Positions 17,145 to 25,843 of a stretch of DNA of 53,049 nucleotides are shown piece by piece. Below the pieces are notes generated by a model. That model ran no database searches. It saw nothing but the letters and a program-made list of their open reading frames with translations, and had not been told where the DNA came from. The stretch covers positions 1 through 53,049 of the forward strand of contig JAISBL010000130.1 of assembly GCA_031266215.1 (NCBI GenBank), given 5' to 3'. The stretch comes from Tannerellaceae bacterium (lineage in GTDB: Bacteria; Bacteroidota; Bacteroidia; Bacteroidales; Tannerellaceae). Within the stretch, counting starts at the first letter, position 1; each line of letters opens with the position of its first letter. The position numbers and the translations under genes were made by a program.

Positions 17145-17876
17145 TCACAGAACCTGTATGTCGTCCTCTTTCACCTGTTCTTCGGGAGAGGGTGTGATGA
17201 GTTTATATCCTTTCCCGTGAATATTGATGATCTCTATATTGGGATCATCTTTGAGGAGTTTGCGCAGTTTGGTGATGTATACGTCCATACTGCGTGCGTT
17301 GAAGTAATTATCGTCTACCCATATGGTTTTGAGTGCGTAATTACGTTCGAGTATTTCGTTGGCGTGTGCGCAGAGCAGGCTCAGGAGTTCGCACTCCTTG
17401 GTGGTCAGCTTTGTCACCTTCTCTCCGATCGACAGGGTTTGTTTCTGAGTGTCGAACATGAAATTACCCAGCTTGTAAAAAGGAATATCCTTGAGTTTCT
17501 TCCCTTTCACGCGGCGGAGGATGGCCTCGATGCGAAGCAGGAGTTCTTCCATGCTGAAAGGTTTGGTGAGGTAATCGTCAGCACCGATCTTGAATCCTTC
17601 GAGTATGTCTTCCTTCATTGTTTTAGCAGTGAGGAATATAACGGGTATTTCCGCGTTTACCGCGCGTATATCCTGCGCCAGGGCGAACCCGTCCTTTTTC
17701 GGCATCATGACGTCAAGTACGCAGAGGTCGTATTTACCCTTGAGGAAGCCCTTCAGTCCGGCTTCTCCGTCGGAGAACAAGTCTGTGATATAACCTTTTG
17801 CCTGAAGGTATTCCCTCAAAAGCATTCCCAGGTTCTCGTCGTCTTCGCAAAATAAAATCTTCAGTTTTTCTTCCAT
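17145..17876 (-). CDS. rprY: Response regulator RprY, OmpR family
   Basis: 243 residues. The receiver domain (about 6-120) shows acidic residues ED-D near 11-13, phosphoacceptor Asp55 in LCVLDVMMPKKDG and the conserved Lys in YLTKPFSMEELL. The C-terminal winged helix (about 140-235) shows TLSIGEKVTKLTTKECELL and RSMDVYITKLRKLLKDDP, then HGKGYKL. The N-terminal ELL/CEDDENLG style and the kinase partner match RprY of Bacteroides and Porphyromonas, which is linked to stress and envelope gene control. It is separated by 2 bp from rprX and is therefore cotranscribed with it. Confidence 0.92.
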   Translation of the reverse strand: MEEKLKILFCEDDENLGMLLREYLQAKGYITDLFSDGEAGLKGFLKGKYDLCVLDVMMPKKDGFALAQDIRAVNAEIPVIFLTAKTMKEDILEGFKIGADDYLTKPFSMEELLLRIEAILRRVKGKKLKDIPFYKLGNFMFDTQKQTLSIGEKVTKLTTKECELLSLLCAHANEILERNYALKTIWVDDNYFNARSMDVYITKLRKLLKDDPNIEIINIHGKGYKLITPSPEEQVKEDDIQVL

Positions 17877-17878
17877 AA

Positions 17879-19432
17879 CTATTTTTTTATAAGAGGTAAA
17901 GTGATTATAAATTTCGTTCCTATGTTTCCGGGGCCGTTTTCGGCGCGGATGCTTCCGCTGTGGTCTTCAAGCATTTTGCGCACGTACGCCAGTCCGAGCC
18001 CAAAGCCTTTTACGTCGTGAACATTGCCGGTAGGCACCCGGAAGAAGCGGTCGAATATCTTCTTGAGGTATTCTTTCTTAACTCCGATCCCGTTGTCTTC
18101 CACCGATATGAGCAGCTTCCCGCTTTCGTTCCACGTACGCGCCATAAGTTTGAGAGGGGTTTCGCGGCGCCGGTATTTTACGGCATTGTCCATAAGGTTG
18201 AACAGCACGTTTGTCAGATGCATCTCATCCACATAGATGGCTGAGTTTACGGCTTTCAGATCGACGTCAATCGTTCCTTCGTATTTAGCCACCTTAAGTG
18301 CGAAGGTGTTGGCAATGCCGGCAATCAGGTCGTTGGCGTCTATTTCTTTCAGTTTGAGCGTAGCTCTCTGGCGTTCGAACAAAGACATTTGCAACACCTT
18401 TTCTACCAGGAATCCCAGGCGTTTTGTCTCATCGTTTATGACGCCTGATATATGTTTGAACACATCGGGGCTTTTGGTAATATCCGAGTCTTTAAGCATC
18501 TGTGCAGCCAGCGATATGGTAGAAACCGGCGTTTTAAGCTCATGCGTCATGTTATTGATGAAGTCGGTTTTCATCTCCGACAGTTTCTTCTGGCGGAACA
18601 CTATATATAAGGTGAATATGAATGTGACCAGTAGCATGAGCGAGAATATGACGGAGGGGACGATAAATGTCACTTCGCCGGATATATAGTTCTGCTTGGT
18701 GGGGAAAAATACCCGTATATAGTTCTGCCTCGACGGGGGGTCGTTCGGGAACAATACGCAGGTTTGTATGTCTGAGGCCAGTGAAGGTTTTTTCACCTCG
18801 TCGCTCTCGTATACCGTAGCTCCGTCTTTGTTGATGACTGAAAATACGAATGGCAGGTCAAGCCCGCTATTGGTGAATTCCGTTTTCAGGTAATTGTTCA
18901 GTTGCCTGAAGTTTACCCGCTCTTCTATGGGCTTAAGGCTCGAAGTGTTCAGCATATTGACCAGAACCTCATGCATCAGGGCCTGGTCGTACAGATACCG
19001 GCGCTTATAGGCGTCGTAAAACTCTTTCGAGGTGGTGACTATATTGTTTGACGGTTTTTTTTGCAGTACTGCTGATCCTGTCGGACTGTATTGTGTGCCT
19101 GCGATACTGCTCCGCAGTTCTATACTGCTCTGTATCGAGCCTGCCGTGTTTGACATCTCGAAGCGGAAATGCCCCTGTACGTCGGGTGTCGATGTGGCGC
19201 TTTGTCGTTGGTAATTGCTGACGTCCCTGCTTATATCTTCTTCTATATATTTGCGTGTCTCGTCTAATTCCAGGTTCTTGGATACCTGTAGCAGACATTT
19301 CTTTACGGTTTCGTTGAACTGTTCGCTTCGTGTTTTAAGGATTTCGCCCACATACGTGACCTGTAGATAAAGCAGACCGGCAAAAGCAAAAGCCAGTACG
19401 AGCGCTAATAGCCAAATGGTAGATTTCCTCAT
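17879..19432 (-). CDS. rprX: Sensor histidine kinase RprX
   Basis: 517 residues. Two membrane helices, about 6-26 and 254-279, enclose a periplasmic sensor region of roughly 225 residues with no recognised domain. The dimerisation helix carries FINNMTHELKTPVSTISL with phosphoacceptor His297. The ATPase domain shows the N box (NVLFNLMDNAVKYR), VEDNGIGVKK and GFGLGLAYVRKM. Length, layout and pairing with the adjacent regulator match RprX. It is the first gene of the rprX-rprY-tricorn run. Its signal is unknown. Confidence 0.92.
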   Translation of the reverse strand: MRKSTIWLLALVLAFAFAGLLYLQVTYVGEILKTRSEQFNETVKKCLLQVSKNLELDETRKYIEEDISRDVSNYQRQSATSTPDVQGHFRFEMSNTAGSIQSSIELRSSIAGTQYSPTGSAVLQKKPSNNIVTTSKEFYDAYKRRYLYDQALMHEVLVNMLNTSSLKPIEERVNFRQLNNYLKTEFTNSGLDLPFVFSVINKDGATVYESDEVKKPSLASDIQTCVLFPNDPPSRQNYIRVFFPTKQNYISGEVTFIVPSVIFSLMLLVTFIFTLYIVFRQKKLSEMKTDFINNMTHELKTPVSTISLAAQMLKDSDITKSPDVFKHISGVINDETKRLGFLVEKVLQMSLFERQRATLKLKEIDANDLIAGIANTFALKVAKYEGTIDVDLKAVNSAIYVDEMHLTNVLFNLMDNAVKYRRRETPLKLMARTWNESGKLLISVEDNGIGVKKEYLKKIFDRFFRVPTGNVHDVKGFGLGLAYVRKMLEDHSGSIRAENGPGNIGTKFIITLPLIKK

Positions 19433-19577
19433 ATTATGTCACTCATATCATTTAATGCTGAACAAATAATGTTCTTCCAGTTTAATGTTGACGCAAAAAA
19501 GTGAGAATAGAGGCGTCCAACCGTTAATAATCTACTATCACCTCCAGTGCGCACCTAAATAATTGTATGAATTTTCT

Positions 19578-19901
19578 TCAGCGAATCGCTACTTTTCTAA
19601 CGGTTTCACCTATACGGATAATGTAGTATCCTTTGGCTATGTTTACAACGTATTCGCCACAGGGCTGCTTCATTTCAATATCGGCCACTTTGATGCCTAC
19701 CACGCTGTATATCTCAAGCCGGCTGCCTGCCGGGGCATTAAAAACCTTTATGCGGTTATCGACGGCGATAACTTCTACGGCAGGTGGAGTTGCTTGTTTT
19801 TTTACGACGTCAGAAGACGCGTTCGCCTGTTGTGCATGCAGGGCAAACGAAGAAGTGATATTTAAAACTATCGCCAATAAAAAATAAAAAACAACTTTCA
19901 T
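19578..19901 (-). CDS. Small secreted protein resembling a T9SS C-terminal sorting domain
   Basis: 107 residues. A signal peptide ending ALHAQ predicts export. After a short linker, residues about 45-107 read like the beta-sandwich sorting domain of type IX secretion cargo: NRIKVFNAPAGSRLEIYSVV, then GYYIIRIGETVRKVAIR. Such domains normally cap much larger proteins, so here the domain stands nearly alone. It could be a small T9SS substrate, a remnant, or an unrelated protein with the same fold. It lies upstream of rprX on the same strand with a 145-bp gap. Confidence 0.75.
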   Translation of the reverse strand: MKVVFYFLLAIVLNITSSFALHAQQANASSDVVKKQATPPAVEVIAVDNRIKVFNAPAGSRLEIYSVVGIKVADIEMKQPCGEYVVNIAKGYYIIRIGETVRKVAIR

Positions 19902-19927
19902 ACCTTCAATATCCTATATAGTCAGCA

Positions 19928-19935
19928 CAAATGTA
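19928..19935 (-). promoter_or_regulatory. -7 box for the 19578-19901 gene
   Basis: Minus-strand TACATTTG fits TAnnTTTG and lies about 27 bp upstream of the ATG. No good -33 TTTG is seen. Confidence 0.45.
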
Positions 19936-19989
19936 GACAAAATTCCTTACATACTAATGTATAGGGAAATAGTATGTATAAAAAATGAA

Positions 19990-20193
19990 TTAAGGGTTAT
20001 TTTTCTGCTTCTCTCTCCATCGTGTACGCCGTATCTGGAGCAGTCGTAGCAGTATAATAGCAACCAGTGAAATTCCAATTATAACAAAATACTGCACATA
20101 GTCGGGGTCCGGCTTTCTCCCCGGCCATCCGATAATACTCATCACGATAAGGTACGCGAGTAGTAATACACTTATAATATTAGCTTTCTTCAT
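19990..20193 (-). CDS. Small membrane protein of unknown function
   Basis: 67 residues with two predicted membrane helices, about 5-22 (ISVLLLAYLIVMSIIGW) and 33-52 (YVQYFVIIGISLVAIILLRL), joined by a short loop (PGRKPDPD). The C-terminal tail is strongly basic (QIRRTRWREKQKNN), placing it in the cytoplasm by the positive-inside rule. I recognise no family. It stands alone between argS and the small secreted protein. Confidence 0.65.
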   Translation of the reverse strand: MKKANIISVLLLAYLIVMSIIGWPGRKPDPDYVQYFVIIGISLVAIILLRLLQIRRTRWREKQKNNP

Positions 20194-20287
20194 ATCTCTT
20201 GTGTTATATTTCAGGCTAAGGTATGTTTTTTATTTCAGATACGTACCTCATTAATATACGGCTACTATGAATATGTGATTAAGTTTT

Positions 20288-20295
20288 TACCTTTG
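20288..20295 (+). promoter_or_regulatory. -7 box of the argS promoter
   Basis: TACCTTTG fits the Bacteroidetes -7 consensus TAnnTTTG and lies 35 bp upstream of the argS ATG. No TTTG is seen at the usual -33 spacing. Confidence 0.55.
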
Positions 20296-20329
20296 CGGGC
20301 AAAAATAATACAATTTCAGGTTACAGAAT

Positions 20330-22123
20330 ATGAGTATTGAACGACAGATTACCGATGCTATTGCTACAGGGATACAAAAACTTTACGGAGTGGAAACTCC
20401 GGCGGAGCAGATACAGTTACAGAAAACAAAGAGAGAATTTAAGGGACACCTTACCCTGGTAGTCTTCCCTTTTCTCAGAATGTCTAAGAAATCGCCTGAA
20501 CAGACAGCGCACGAAATAGGCGAGCATCTTGTGGTAAACGAACCATCGGTAGCCTGCTTCAATGTAATAAAAGGATTTCTGAACCTTACGGTTTCCTCTT
20601 CATGCTGGGTAGCCCTGTTGAACGAAATAGGCCGCACAGAAAATTACGGGTCAACACCCGTAACGGAGCAATCTCCACTTGTAATGATAGAATATTCTTC
20701 ACCAAACACCAATAAACCCCTTCACCTGGGGCATTTGCGCAATAACTTCCTGGGCTTTAGCCTGGCCGGAATAATGAAAGCAAACGGATACAGGGTAGTG
20801 AAGACAAATATTGTAAACGACCGGGGTATACACATTTGCAAGTCGATGCTGGCGTGGCTGAAGTGGGGTAATGGAGAAACGCCACAGTCGTCGGGAAAGA
20901 AAGGCGACCACCTGATTGGCGAATATTATGTACTGTTTGACAAGCATTACAAGCAAGAACTGAAAGACCTCGAAGCACGTGGGCTGACCCGCGAGCAGGC
21001 CGAAGCCCGGTCATCGTACATGCACGAAGCCCGCGAAATGCTTCGCAGTTGGGAGTCAGGCGATGAAACGGTAGTTACTCTCTGGAAAACCATGAACAAC
21101 TGGGTCTATTCCGGTTTTAACGAAACATATAAAAAGATGGGTGTCGATTTCGACAAAATCTATTACGAGTCCGAAACCTATCTGGTAGGAAAGGAAGAGG
21201 TGCTGCGGGGAGTGAAAGAAGGCGCCTTCTACCGCCGCGACGATGAATCAGTATGGGCTGACCTGAGAAAGGACGAATTAGACGAGAAATTGCTGCTGCG
21301 CGCCGACGGTACATCAGTCTATATAACACAAGATATAGGGACTGCCAAACTGCGTTTCGACGATTACCCGATCGATAAAATGGTATATGTGGTCGGAAAT
21401 GAGCAAAACTATCATTTTCAGGTACTCTCGATACTACTGGACAAGCTGGGCTTTGCTTTTGGCAAGGGCCTGGTGCATTTCTCTTATGGCATGGTCGAAC
21501 TGCCCGAAGGTAAAATGAAAAGCCGTGAAGGCACCGTAGTTGATGCGGACGATTTAATGGATGAAATGATGCAAACAGCCCGTGAAATATCGCAGGAGTT
21601 AGGCAAATTGGATGAATTGGCACCTGACGAGGTGGAAAATATCGTGCGCATCGTAGGATTAGGCTCTCTGAAGTATTTTATACTGAAAGTAGACCCGCGA
21701 AAGAATATGACTTTTAACCCACGGGAGTCAATTGATTTCAACGGCAATACCGCCTCTTTTATCCAATACACATACGCCCGTATACATTCTGTCTTACGTA
21801 AAGCAAAAGAGCAGGGGCTATCGTTCCCCGACAAATTACCGACGTCCGTTTCAATTTCGGAAAAAGAAGAAAACCTGATCCAATTGCTTGCCGCATATCC
21901 TGCAATTGTACGCGAAGCGGGCGAGGCATACAGTCCGGCTTTGATTGCTAATTATATATACGATTTGGTGAAGGAATACAACCAGTTTTATCATGACTTC
22001 TCTATCCTTCGCGAAGAAAATCCGGAATGGAGGCACCTTCGTCTACTCCTGTCATCCAGCATAGCCGCTGTCATAAAATCAGGCATGGGGTTGCTTGGAG
22101 TTGAAGTTCCGGAGAGAATGTGA
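20330..22123 (+). CDS. argS: Arginyl-tRNA synthetase
   Basis: 597 residues, normal for ArgRS. It charges tRNA-Arg with arginine. The N-terminal Add1 domain (about 1-110) is followed by the class I signature SPNTNKPLHLGHLRNN (HLGH at 132-135). EGKMKSREGTV replaces KMSKS, as usual in ArgRS. The C-terminal anticodon-binding region contains FIQYTYARIHSVLRKA and DLVKEYNQFYHDFSIL, the typical ArgRS ending. It is the first gene of the long plus-strand run. Confidence 0.97.
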   Translation: MSIERQITDAIATGIQKLYGVETPAEQIQLQKTKREFKGHLTLVVFPFLRMSKKSPEQTAHEIGEHLVVNEPSVACFNVIKGFLNLTVSSSCWVALLNEIGRTENYGSTPVTEQSPLVMIEYSSPNTNKPLHLGHLRNNFLGFSLAGIMKANGYRVVKTNIVNDRGIHICKSMLAWLKWGNGETPQSSGKKGDHLIGEYYVLFDKHYKQELKDLEARGLTREQAEARSSYMHEAREMLRSWESGDETVVTLWKTMNNWVYSGFNETYKKMGVDFDKIYYESETYLVGKEEVLRGVKEGAFYRRDDESVWADLRKDELDEKLLLRADGTSVYITQDIGTAKLRFDDYPIDKMVYVVGNEQNYHFQVLSILLDKLGFAFGKGLVHFSYGMVELPEGKMKSREGTVVDADDLMDEMMQTAREISQELGKLDELAPDEVENIVRIVGLGSLKYFILKVDPRKNMTFNPRESIDFNGNTASFIQYTYARIHSVLRKAKEQGLSFPDKLPTSVSISEKEENLIQLLAAYPAIVREAGEAYSPALIANYIYDLVKEYNQFYHDFSILREENPEWRHLRLLLSSSIAAVIKSGMGLLGVEVPERM

Positions 22124-22239
22124 CAATAGGGCATTACGAATAATTAACACGCGTAAAAAACTGTTTATAATGACATATCGTAAGTTTGCAGGACAAATAA
22201 CACATATTTTAAAGACAATTTATTTAATTCTTGTTTATC

Positions 22240-23088
22240 ATGAAGTCTAGTAGAAGAACATTTTTTAAGCAGGGTCTGGCCGGAGCTTTACTGCTTGGCG
22301 GCGCACCATTATTGCAGTCGGCGCCCTGTCAGCTCACACCGAAAGCCCCTAAGAAAACAAATCCATTTTTCCTGGGGATGGCTGGTTATACATTTGTTAA
22401 TTTTGATTTGGAGACAACACTGAAGACATTGAAACGTTTAGACCTGAAGTATCTATGTATTAAAGATTTTCATCTCCCCCTGAACGCCACGGAAGAACAA
22501 ATCAAAGCTTTTCATGAAAAATGCGCCTCTTACGGCGTTACAGGTTATGCAGTAGGCCCAATATATATGCGAAGCGAGGCAGAAGTAGATCAGGCTTTCA
22601 TCTACGCTCAAAAAGTTGGAGTCAAACTGATTGTCGGCGTCCCTAACTATGAGTTACTCAACTATGTAGACAAGAAAGTAAAAGCATACGATTTCCGGTA
22701 TGCCATCCACTTGCATGGCCCGGATATTGCAACCTACCCGGACGCTACCGACGTGTGGGAGCATACGAAAGATTTGGACCCGCGTATTGGCATGTGCTTA
22801 GATATCGGTCATGACTTGAGAAACGGTTGTGATCCGGTAGCCGACTTGAAAAAATATCATACACGCGTATTTGACGTACATATCAAAGACGTAACCGATT
22901 CTTCCAAGGCAGGAGTCAGTATTGAGATGGGACGTGGGAAGATAGATATTCCCGCCTTTGTTAAAGCTTTGCGTGAGGTAAACTACACCGGCTCGTGCAG
23001 CCTTGAATACGAAAAAGACATGAAAGATCCCTTCTTGGGAATCGCAGAATCTATCGGTTATTTTAAAGCTGTATGTGATTACATCTGA
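22240..23088 (+). CDS. Tat-exported sugar phosphate isomerase/epimerase-like TIM-barrel protein
   Basis: 282 residues from the ATG at 22240; an in-frame TTG at 22231 is an unlikely start. The N-terminus KSSRRTFFKQGLAGALLLGG has the twin arginines and hydrophobic stretch of a Tat signal. The remainder resembles the xylose-isomerase-like TIM barrel (AP endonuclease family 2), with metal-site strands in MCLDIGHDLRNG, DVHIKDVTDSSKAG and GSCSLEYEKD. Such exported proteins are abundant in Bacteroidota and usually act on sugars or polyols in the periplasm. Substrate unknown. SIS, PfkB and phosphatase-like genes follow closely. Confidence 0.87.
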   Translation: MKSSRRTFFKQGLAGALLLGGAPLLQSAPCQLTPKAPKKTNPFFLGMAGYTFVNFDLETTLKTLKRLDLKYLCIKDFHLPLNATEEQIKAFHEKCASYGVTGYAVGPIYMRSEAEVDQAFIYAQKVGVKLIVGVPNYELLNYVDKKVKAYDFRYAIHLHGPDIATYPDATDVWEHTKDLDPRIGMCLDIGHDLRNGCDPVADLKKYHTRVFDVHIKDVTDSSKAGVSIEMGRGKIDIPAFVKALREVNYTGSCSLEYEKDMKDPFLGIAESIGYFKAVCDYI

Positions 23089-23113
23089 GTCATGGTAATT
23101 GTATATTGATGCA

Positions 23114-23725
23114 ATGATTATTGATGATATAAAGCAGATACTCAGGCATGAAGCAGATGCGGTGATGAATATTCCGGTCAGCATGGAGTATGAAAGGGCG
23201 GTAAAACTAATTATCGAATATGTTCATGAAAAAACCGGCAAACTGATTACCAGTGGCATGGGTAAAGCAGGACAAATTGCCATGAATATGGCAACCACCT
23301 TTAGCTCGACCGGTACGCCGGCTTTTTTTCTGCATCCAAGCGAAGCACAACATGGCGACCTGGGTATAATTCGTGATAACGACCTCATGCTTTTGGTATC
23401 CAATTCGGGCAAGACACGCGAACTACTTGAACTTATCAGCCTGACGCGTGGACTTGTGCCGGATATGAAGTTTATCGTTATAACAGGCAACCCTGACAGC
23501 AACATTGCAAAAGAAGCTACCGTATGCCTGTTGACGGGAGCGCCTAAGGAAGTTTGCGTATTGGGACTAACTCCCACTACTTCTACAACCGTTATGACGG
23601 TTATCGGCGACATATTGGTTGTCAACACAATGAAGCAGATACAATTCAGTTGCAAAGATTATGCTAAGCGTCATCATGGAGGCTATCTTGGTTCTAAAAG
23701 CCGGGAACAGAGTAAAGAAGAGTGA
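23114..23725 (+). CDS. SIS-domain sugar phosphate isomerase, KdsD/GutQ-like without CBS
   Basis: 203 residues from the ATG at 23114; a TTG five codons earlier is also in frame. The sugar isomerase fold carries SGMGKAGQIAMNMATTFSST, the hallmark HPSEAQHGDLGII and LVSNSGKTRELLEL. This is the arabinose-5-phosphate isomerase pattern (ketose/aldose interconversion in KDO synthesis), but the two C-terminal CBS domains of KdsD are absent. It could be a KdsD of the short type or act on another phosphosugar made by the neighbouring kinase. It is 25 bp after the TIM-barrel gene and 6 bp before the kinase. Confidence 0.87.
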   Translation: MIIDDIKQILRHEADAVMNIPVSMEYERAVKLIIEYVHEKTGKLITSGMGKAGQIAMNMATTFSSTGTPAFFLHPSEAQHGDLGIIRDNDLMLLVSNSGKTRELLELISLTRGLVPDMKFIVITGNPDSNIAKEATVCLLTGAPKEVCVLGLTPTTSTTVMTVIGDILVVNTMKQIQFSCKDYAKRHHGGYLGSKSREQSKEE

Positions 23726-23731
23726 AAAGTT

Positions 23732-24661
23732 ATGAGAAAAGTCATAGGAGTGGGCGAAACCATTCTGGATATTTTGTTTAAGAATGATCAACCGCAAATA
23801 GCTCTGCCGGGAGGCTCCGTATTAAACGGATTCGTCTCTCTTGGCAGGCTGGGAGTCCCGTTGGTTTTCATCAGCGAGTTGGGAAATGACAAGGTTGGAG
23901 AAATCATACGCCGCTTCATGGACGAGAATCATATCCCTACCGACTACGTTGATTGTTTCCCGGATGGTAAAAGTCCAATATCTCTGGCGTTTCTTAATGA
24001 GACAAACGATGCCGGTTATATCTTTTATAAAGACTATCCCAACCAACGCCTGGAAGTTTCACTGCCAAAGATAGAAGAAGATGACATTTTCATTTTTGGG
24101 TCTTATTATGCACTCAACCCTGCATTAAGAGAACGCATTCTGGAGCTTCTTAAATATGCTCGTGAACGAAAGGCAATTATTTATTACGATCTCAACTTCC
24201 GTAATGCTCATGCGCACGAGGTCGTCAAGCTAAGGCCAACAATTATTGAAAATTTTGAATATGCTGATATTATACGCGGTTCGGATGAAGACTTTTTCAA
24301 TCTGTTAGGAATCCGTGATATGGAACGTATTTACGATGAGCATATAAAATTTTATTGTCGACACTTCATTGGTACGCAAGGGTCTGGTGACGTAATGCTT
24401 TTTGCAAACAAACTGTTGGACAGCTTCAAAGTTCCTCCTATTACTCCCGTAAGCACTATTGGTGCAGGTGACAATTTCAATGCCGGCATAATTTACGGAT
24501 TACTGAAATATGGAATAGGGAACAGTAATCTGTCCGAAGTCGGCAAGGATGTATGGGATAAAATCATCCGTTGCGGCATGGACTTGGCCGGCGCATCTTG
24601 TTTGAGTAATACAAACTATATTCCGAAGGATTTTGCTGCCAATTATGTACGTCAGTCTTAA
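23732..24661 (+). CDS. PfkB-family carbohydrate kinase
   Basis: 309 residues, usual for ribokinase-like enzymes. The family is shown by the N-terminal GETILDILFK and GGSVLNGFVSLGRLG and by the C-terminal catalytic motif STIGAGDNFNAG, with Asp247 as the general base. The substrate cannot be assigned; fructokinase is the usual annotation in Bacteroidota. Tight spacing with the SIS gene implies one operon, in which the kinase could supply the phosphosugar that the SIS protein isomerises. Confidence 0.9.
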   Translation: MRKVIGVGETILDILFKNDQPQIALPGGSVLNGFVSLGRLGVPLVFISELGNDKVGEIIRRFMDENHIPTDYVDCFPDGKSPISLAFLNETNDAGYIFYKDYPNQRLEVSLPKIEEDDIFIFGSYYALNPALRERILELLKYARERKAIIYYDLNFRNAHAHEVVKLRPTIIENFEYADIIRGSDEDFFNLLGIRDMERIYDEHIKFYCRHFIGTQGSGDVMLFANKLLDSFKVPPITPVSTIGAGDNFNAGIIYGLLKYGIGNSNLSEVGKDVWDKIIRCGMDLAGASCLSNTNYIPKDFAANYVRQS

Positions 24662-24730
24662 ATATCATTAACCATGAGGGAACGGACATTAGATTGTGTT
24701 AATTTTGTCCGATTTTTAAGTAGATACACT

Positions 24731-25780
24731 ATGATTGCAAAGGTATGTACCATATCGACAGTAATTTTTCTCATGACAGGGTGTGCATCCCAGGCGCCTG
24801 AGATTTACTCGTTATGCCAGCGTGACGGGATAGGAAATTATATCATTAAATGGGAAACTGCTCCGCAGATGGACGGGCAGATGAAGCTTCTTGTTTCCGA
24901 TGATCCCAGCATGTATCAGGCTTCGCCTGCGGGCTATGCCAACATTCGCGACGGAGTGATGACTTATATTACAAATGATAATCTCTCGCGTAAATATTTC
25001 CGTCTTTCATTCGACAACACGTATGAGCAAACGGTGGCCTCACGTTTATTGCTGATGGACAGCGTGCAGAACCTTCGCGATATGGGAGGTTATCTTTCTT
25101 CTCACAGAAAAGCTACACGCTGGGGCAAGGTGTTCCGTTCGGGCGCGATAAGCCGGATGAGCGATAGGGATGTGTTGCGATTAGACAAGTTGAAAATCAA
25201 GACAATTATTGACCTTCGCTCAGAGAATGAAGTTAATGCCTTTCCGGTAAGTTATACGACAGCAAAAGTGATAAATCTCCCCATCCTGTCAGATGCGAAC
25301 GATATAATAAGCCGGATCATGGAAGGTAAAGTACGCAAAGGCGATGGATCGTTGTTCATGCAGGATTTATACCTTCAGTATGTTACGTTAAACAGCCAGG
25401 CATTTGCCAAAGCGCTTAACCTTTTTCTGGATGAAGATAATTATCCCATTTTATTTAACTGCTCAATGGGTAAAGACCGTTCCGGCATACTTGCCGCTCT
25501 CCTGCTTGCTGCTCTGGACATCCCGGAAGAAACCATCTTCAGGGATTATGTGGCGACAAACGACTATATTGATCTCAGACAATATGCAGATTTGGTGAAA
25601 GGTATGGATACCGACGTCCAGGAAGCTCTGACAGTCGTCCTTTCAGCCAATGAAACATTTATTGATTTAGTGTTCCGCAAAATAAAAAAAGAATATGGAT
25701 CCATCGGCCAGTACCTCAGTGAAGAGATGCAACTAACAGACAAACAACGCGAAAAATTAAAAGATATATTGCTCTTTTGA
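24731..25780 (+). CDS. Lipoprotein with tyrosine phosphatase-like domain
   Basis: 349 residues from the ATG at 24731, chosen because it starts a lipoprotein signal (MIAKVCTISTVIFLMTGC, lipobox Cys18); the frame is open from 24674. A fibronectin-like segment (about 25-105) precedes the phosphatase domain: NLRDMGGYLSSHRKATRWGK, FRSGAISRMSDRD, IDLRSE and the P-loop FNCSMGKDRSG with Cys244 and Arg250. This is the Y_phosphatase3 pattern. The usual HC before the loop is NC here. It probably acts outside the cytoplasm on a phosphoprotein or phosphosugar. It follows the PfkB gene and ends the cluster. Confidence 0.88.
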   Translation: MIAKVCTISTVIFLMTGCASQAPEIYSLCQRDGIGNYIIKWETAPQMDGQMKLLVSDDPSMYQASPAGYANIRDGVMTYITNDNLSRKYFRLSFDNTYEQTVASRLLLMDSVQNLRDMGGYLSSHRKATRWGKVFRSGAISRMSDRDVLRLDKLKIKTIIDLRSENEVNAFPVSYTTAKVINLPILSDANDIISRIMEGKVRKGDGSLFMQDLYLQYVTLNSQAFAKALNLFLDEDNYPILFNCSMGKDRSGILAALLLAALDIPEETIFRDYVATNDYIDLRQYADLVKGMDTDVQEALTVVLSANETFIDLVFRKIKKEYGSIGQYLSEEMQLTDKQREKLKDILLF

Positions 25781-25809
25781 GTTGATCCCAAATAAATTAT
25801 CTACTTTTG
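25776..25809 (+). promoter_or_regulatory. Promoter of the DEAD-box helicase gene
   Basis: TACTTTTG at 25802-25809 fits the -7 consensus; TTTG at 25776-25779 is a possible -33 but at 22 bp rather than 19. The predicted transcript would begin about 30 nt before the TTG start at 25844. Confidence 0.5.
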
Positions 25810-25843
25810 CGCTTCTGAATATTTTACACATACATAAACTACA

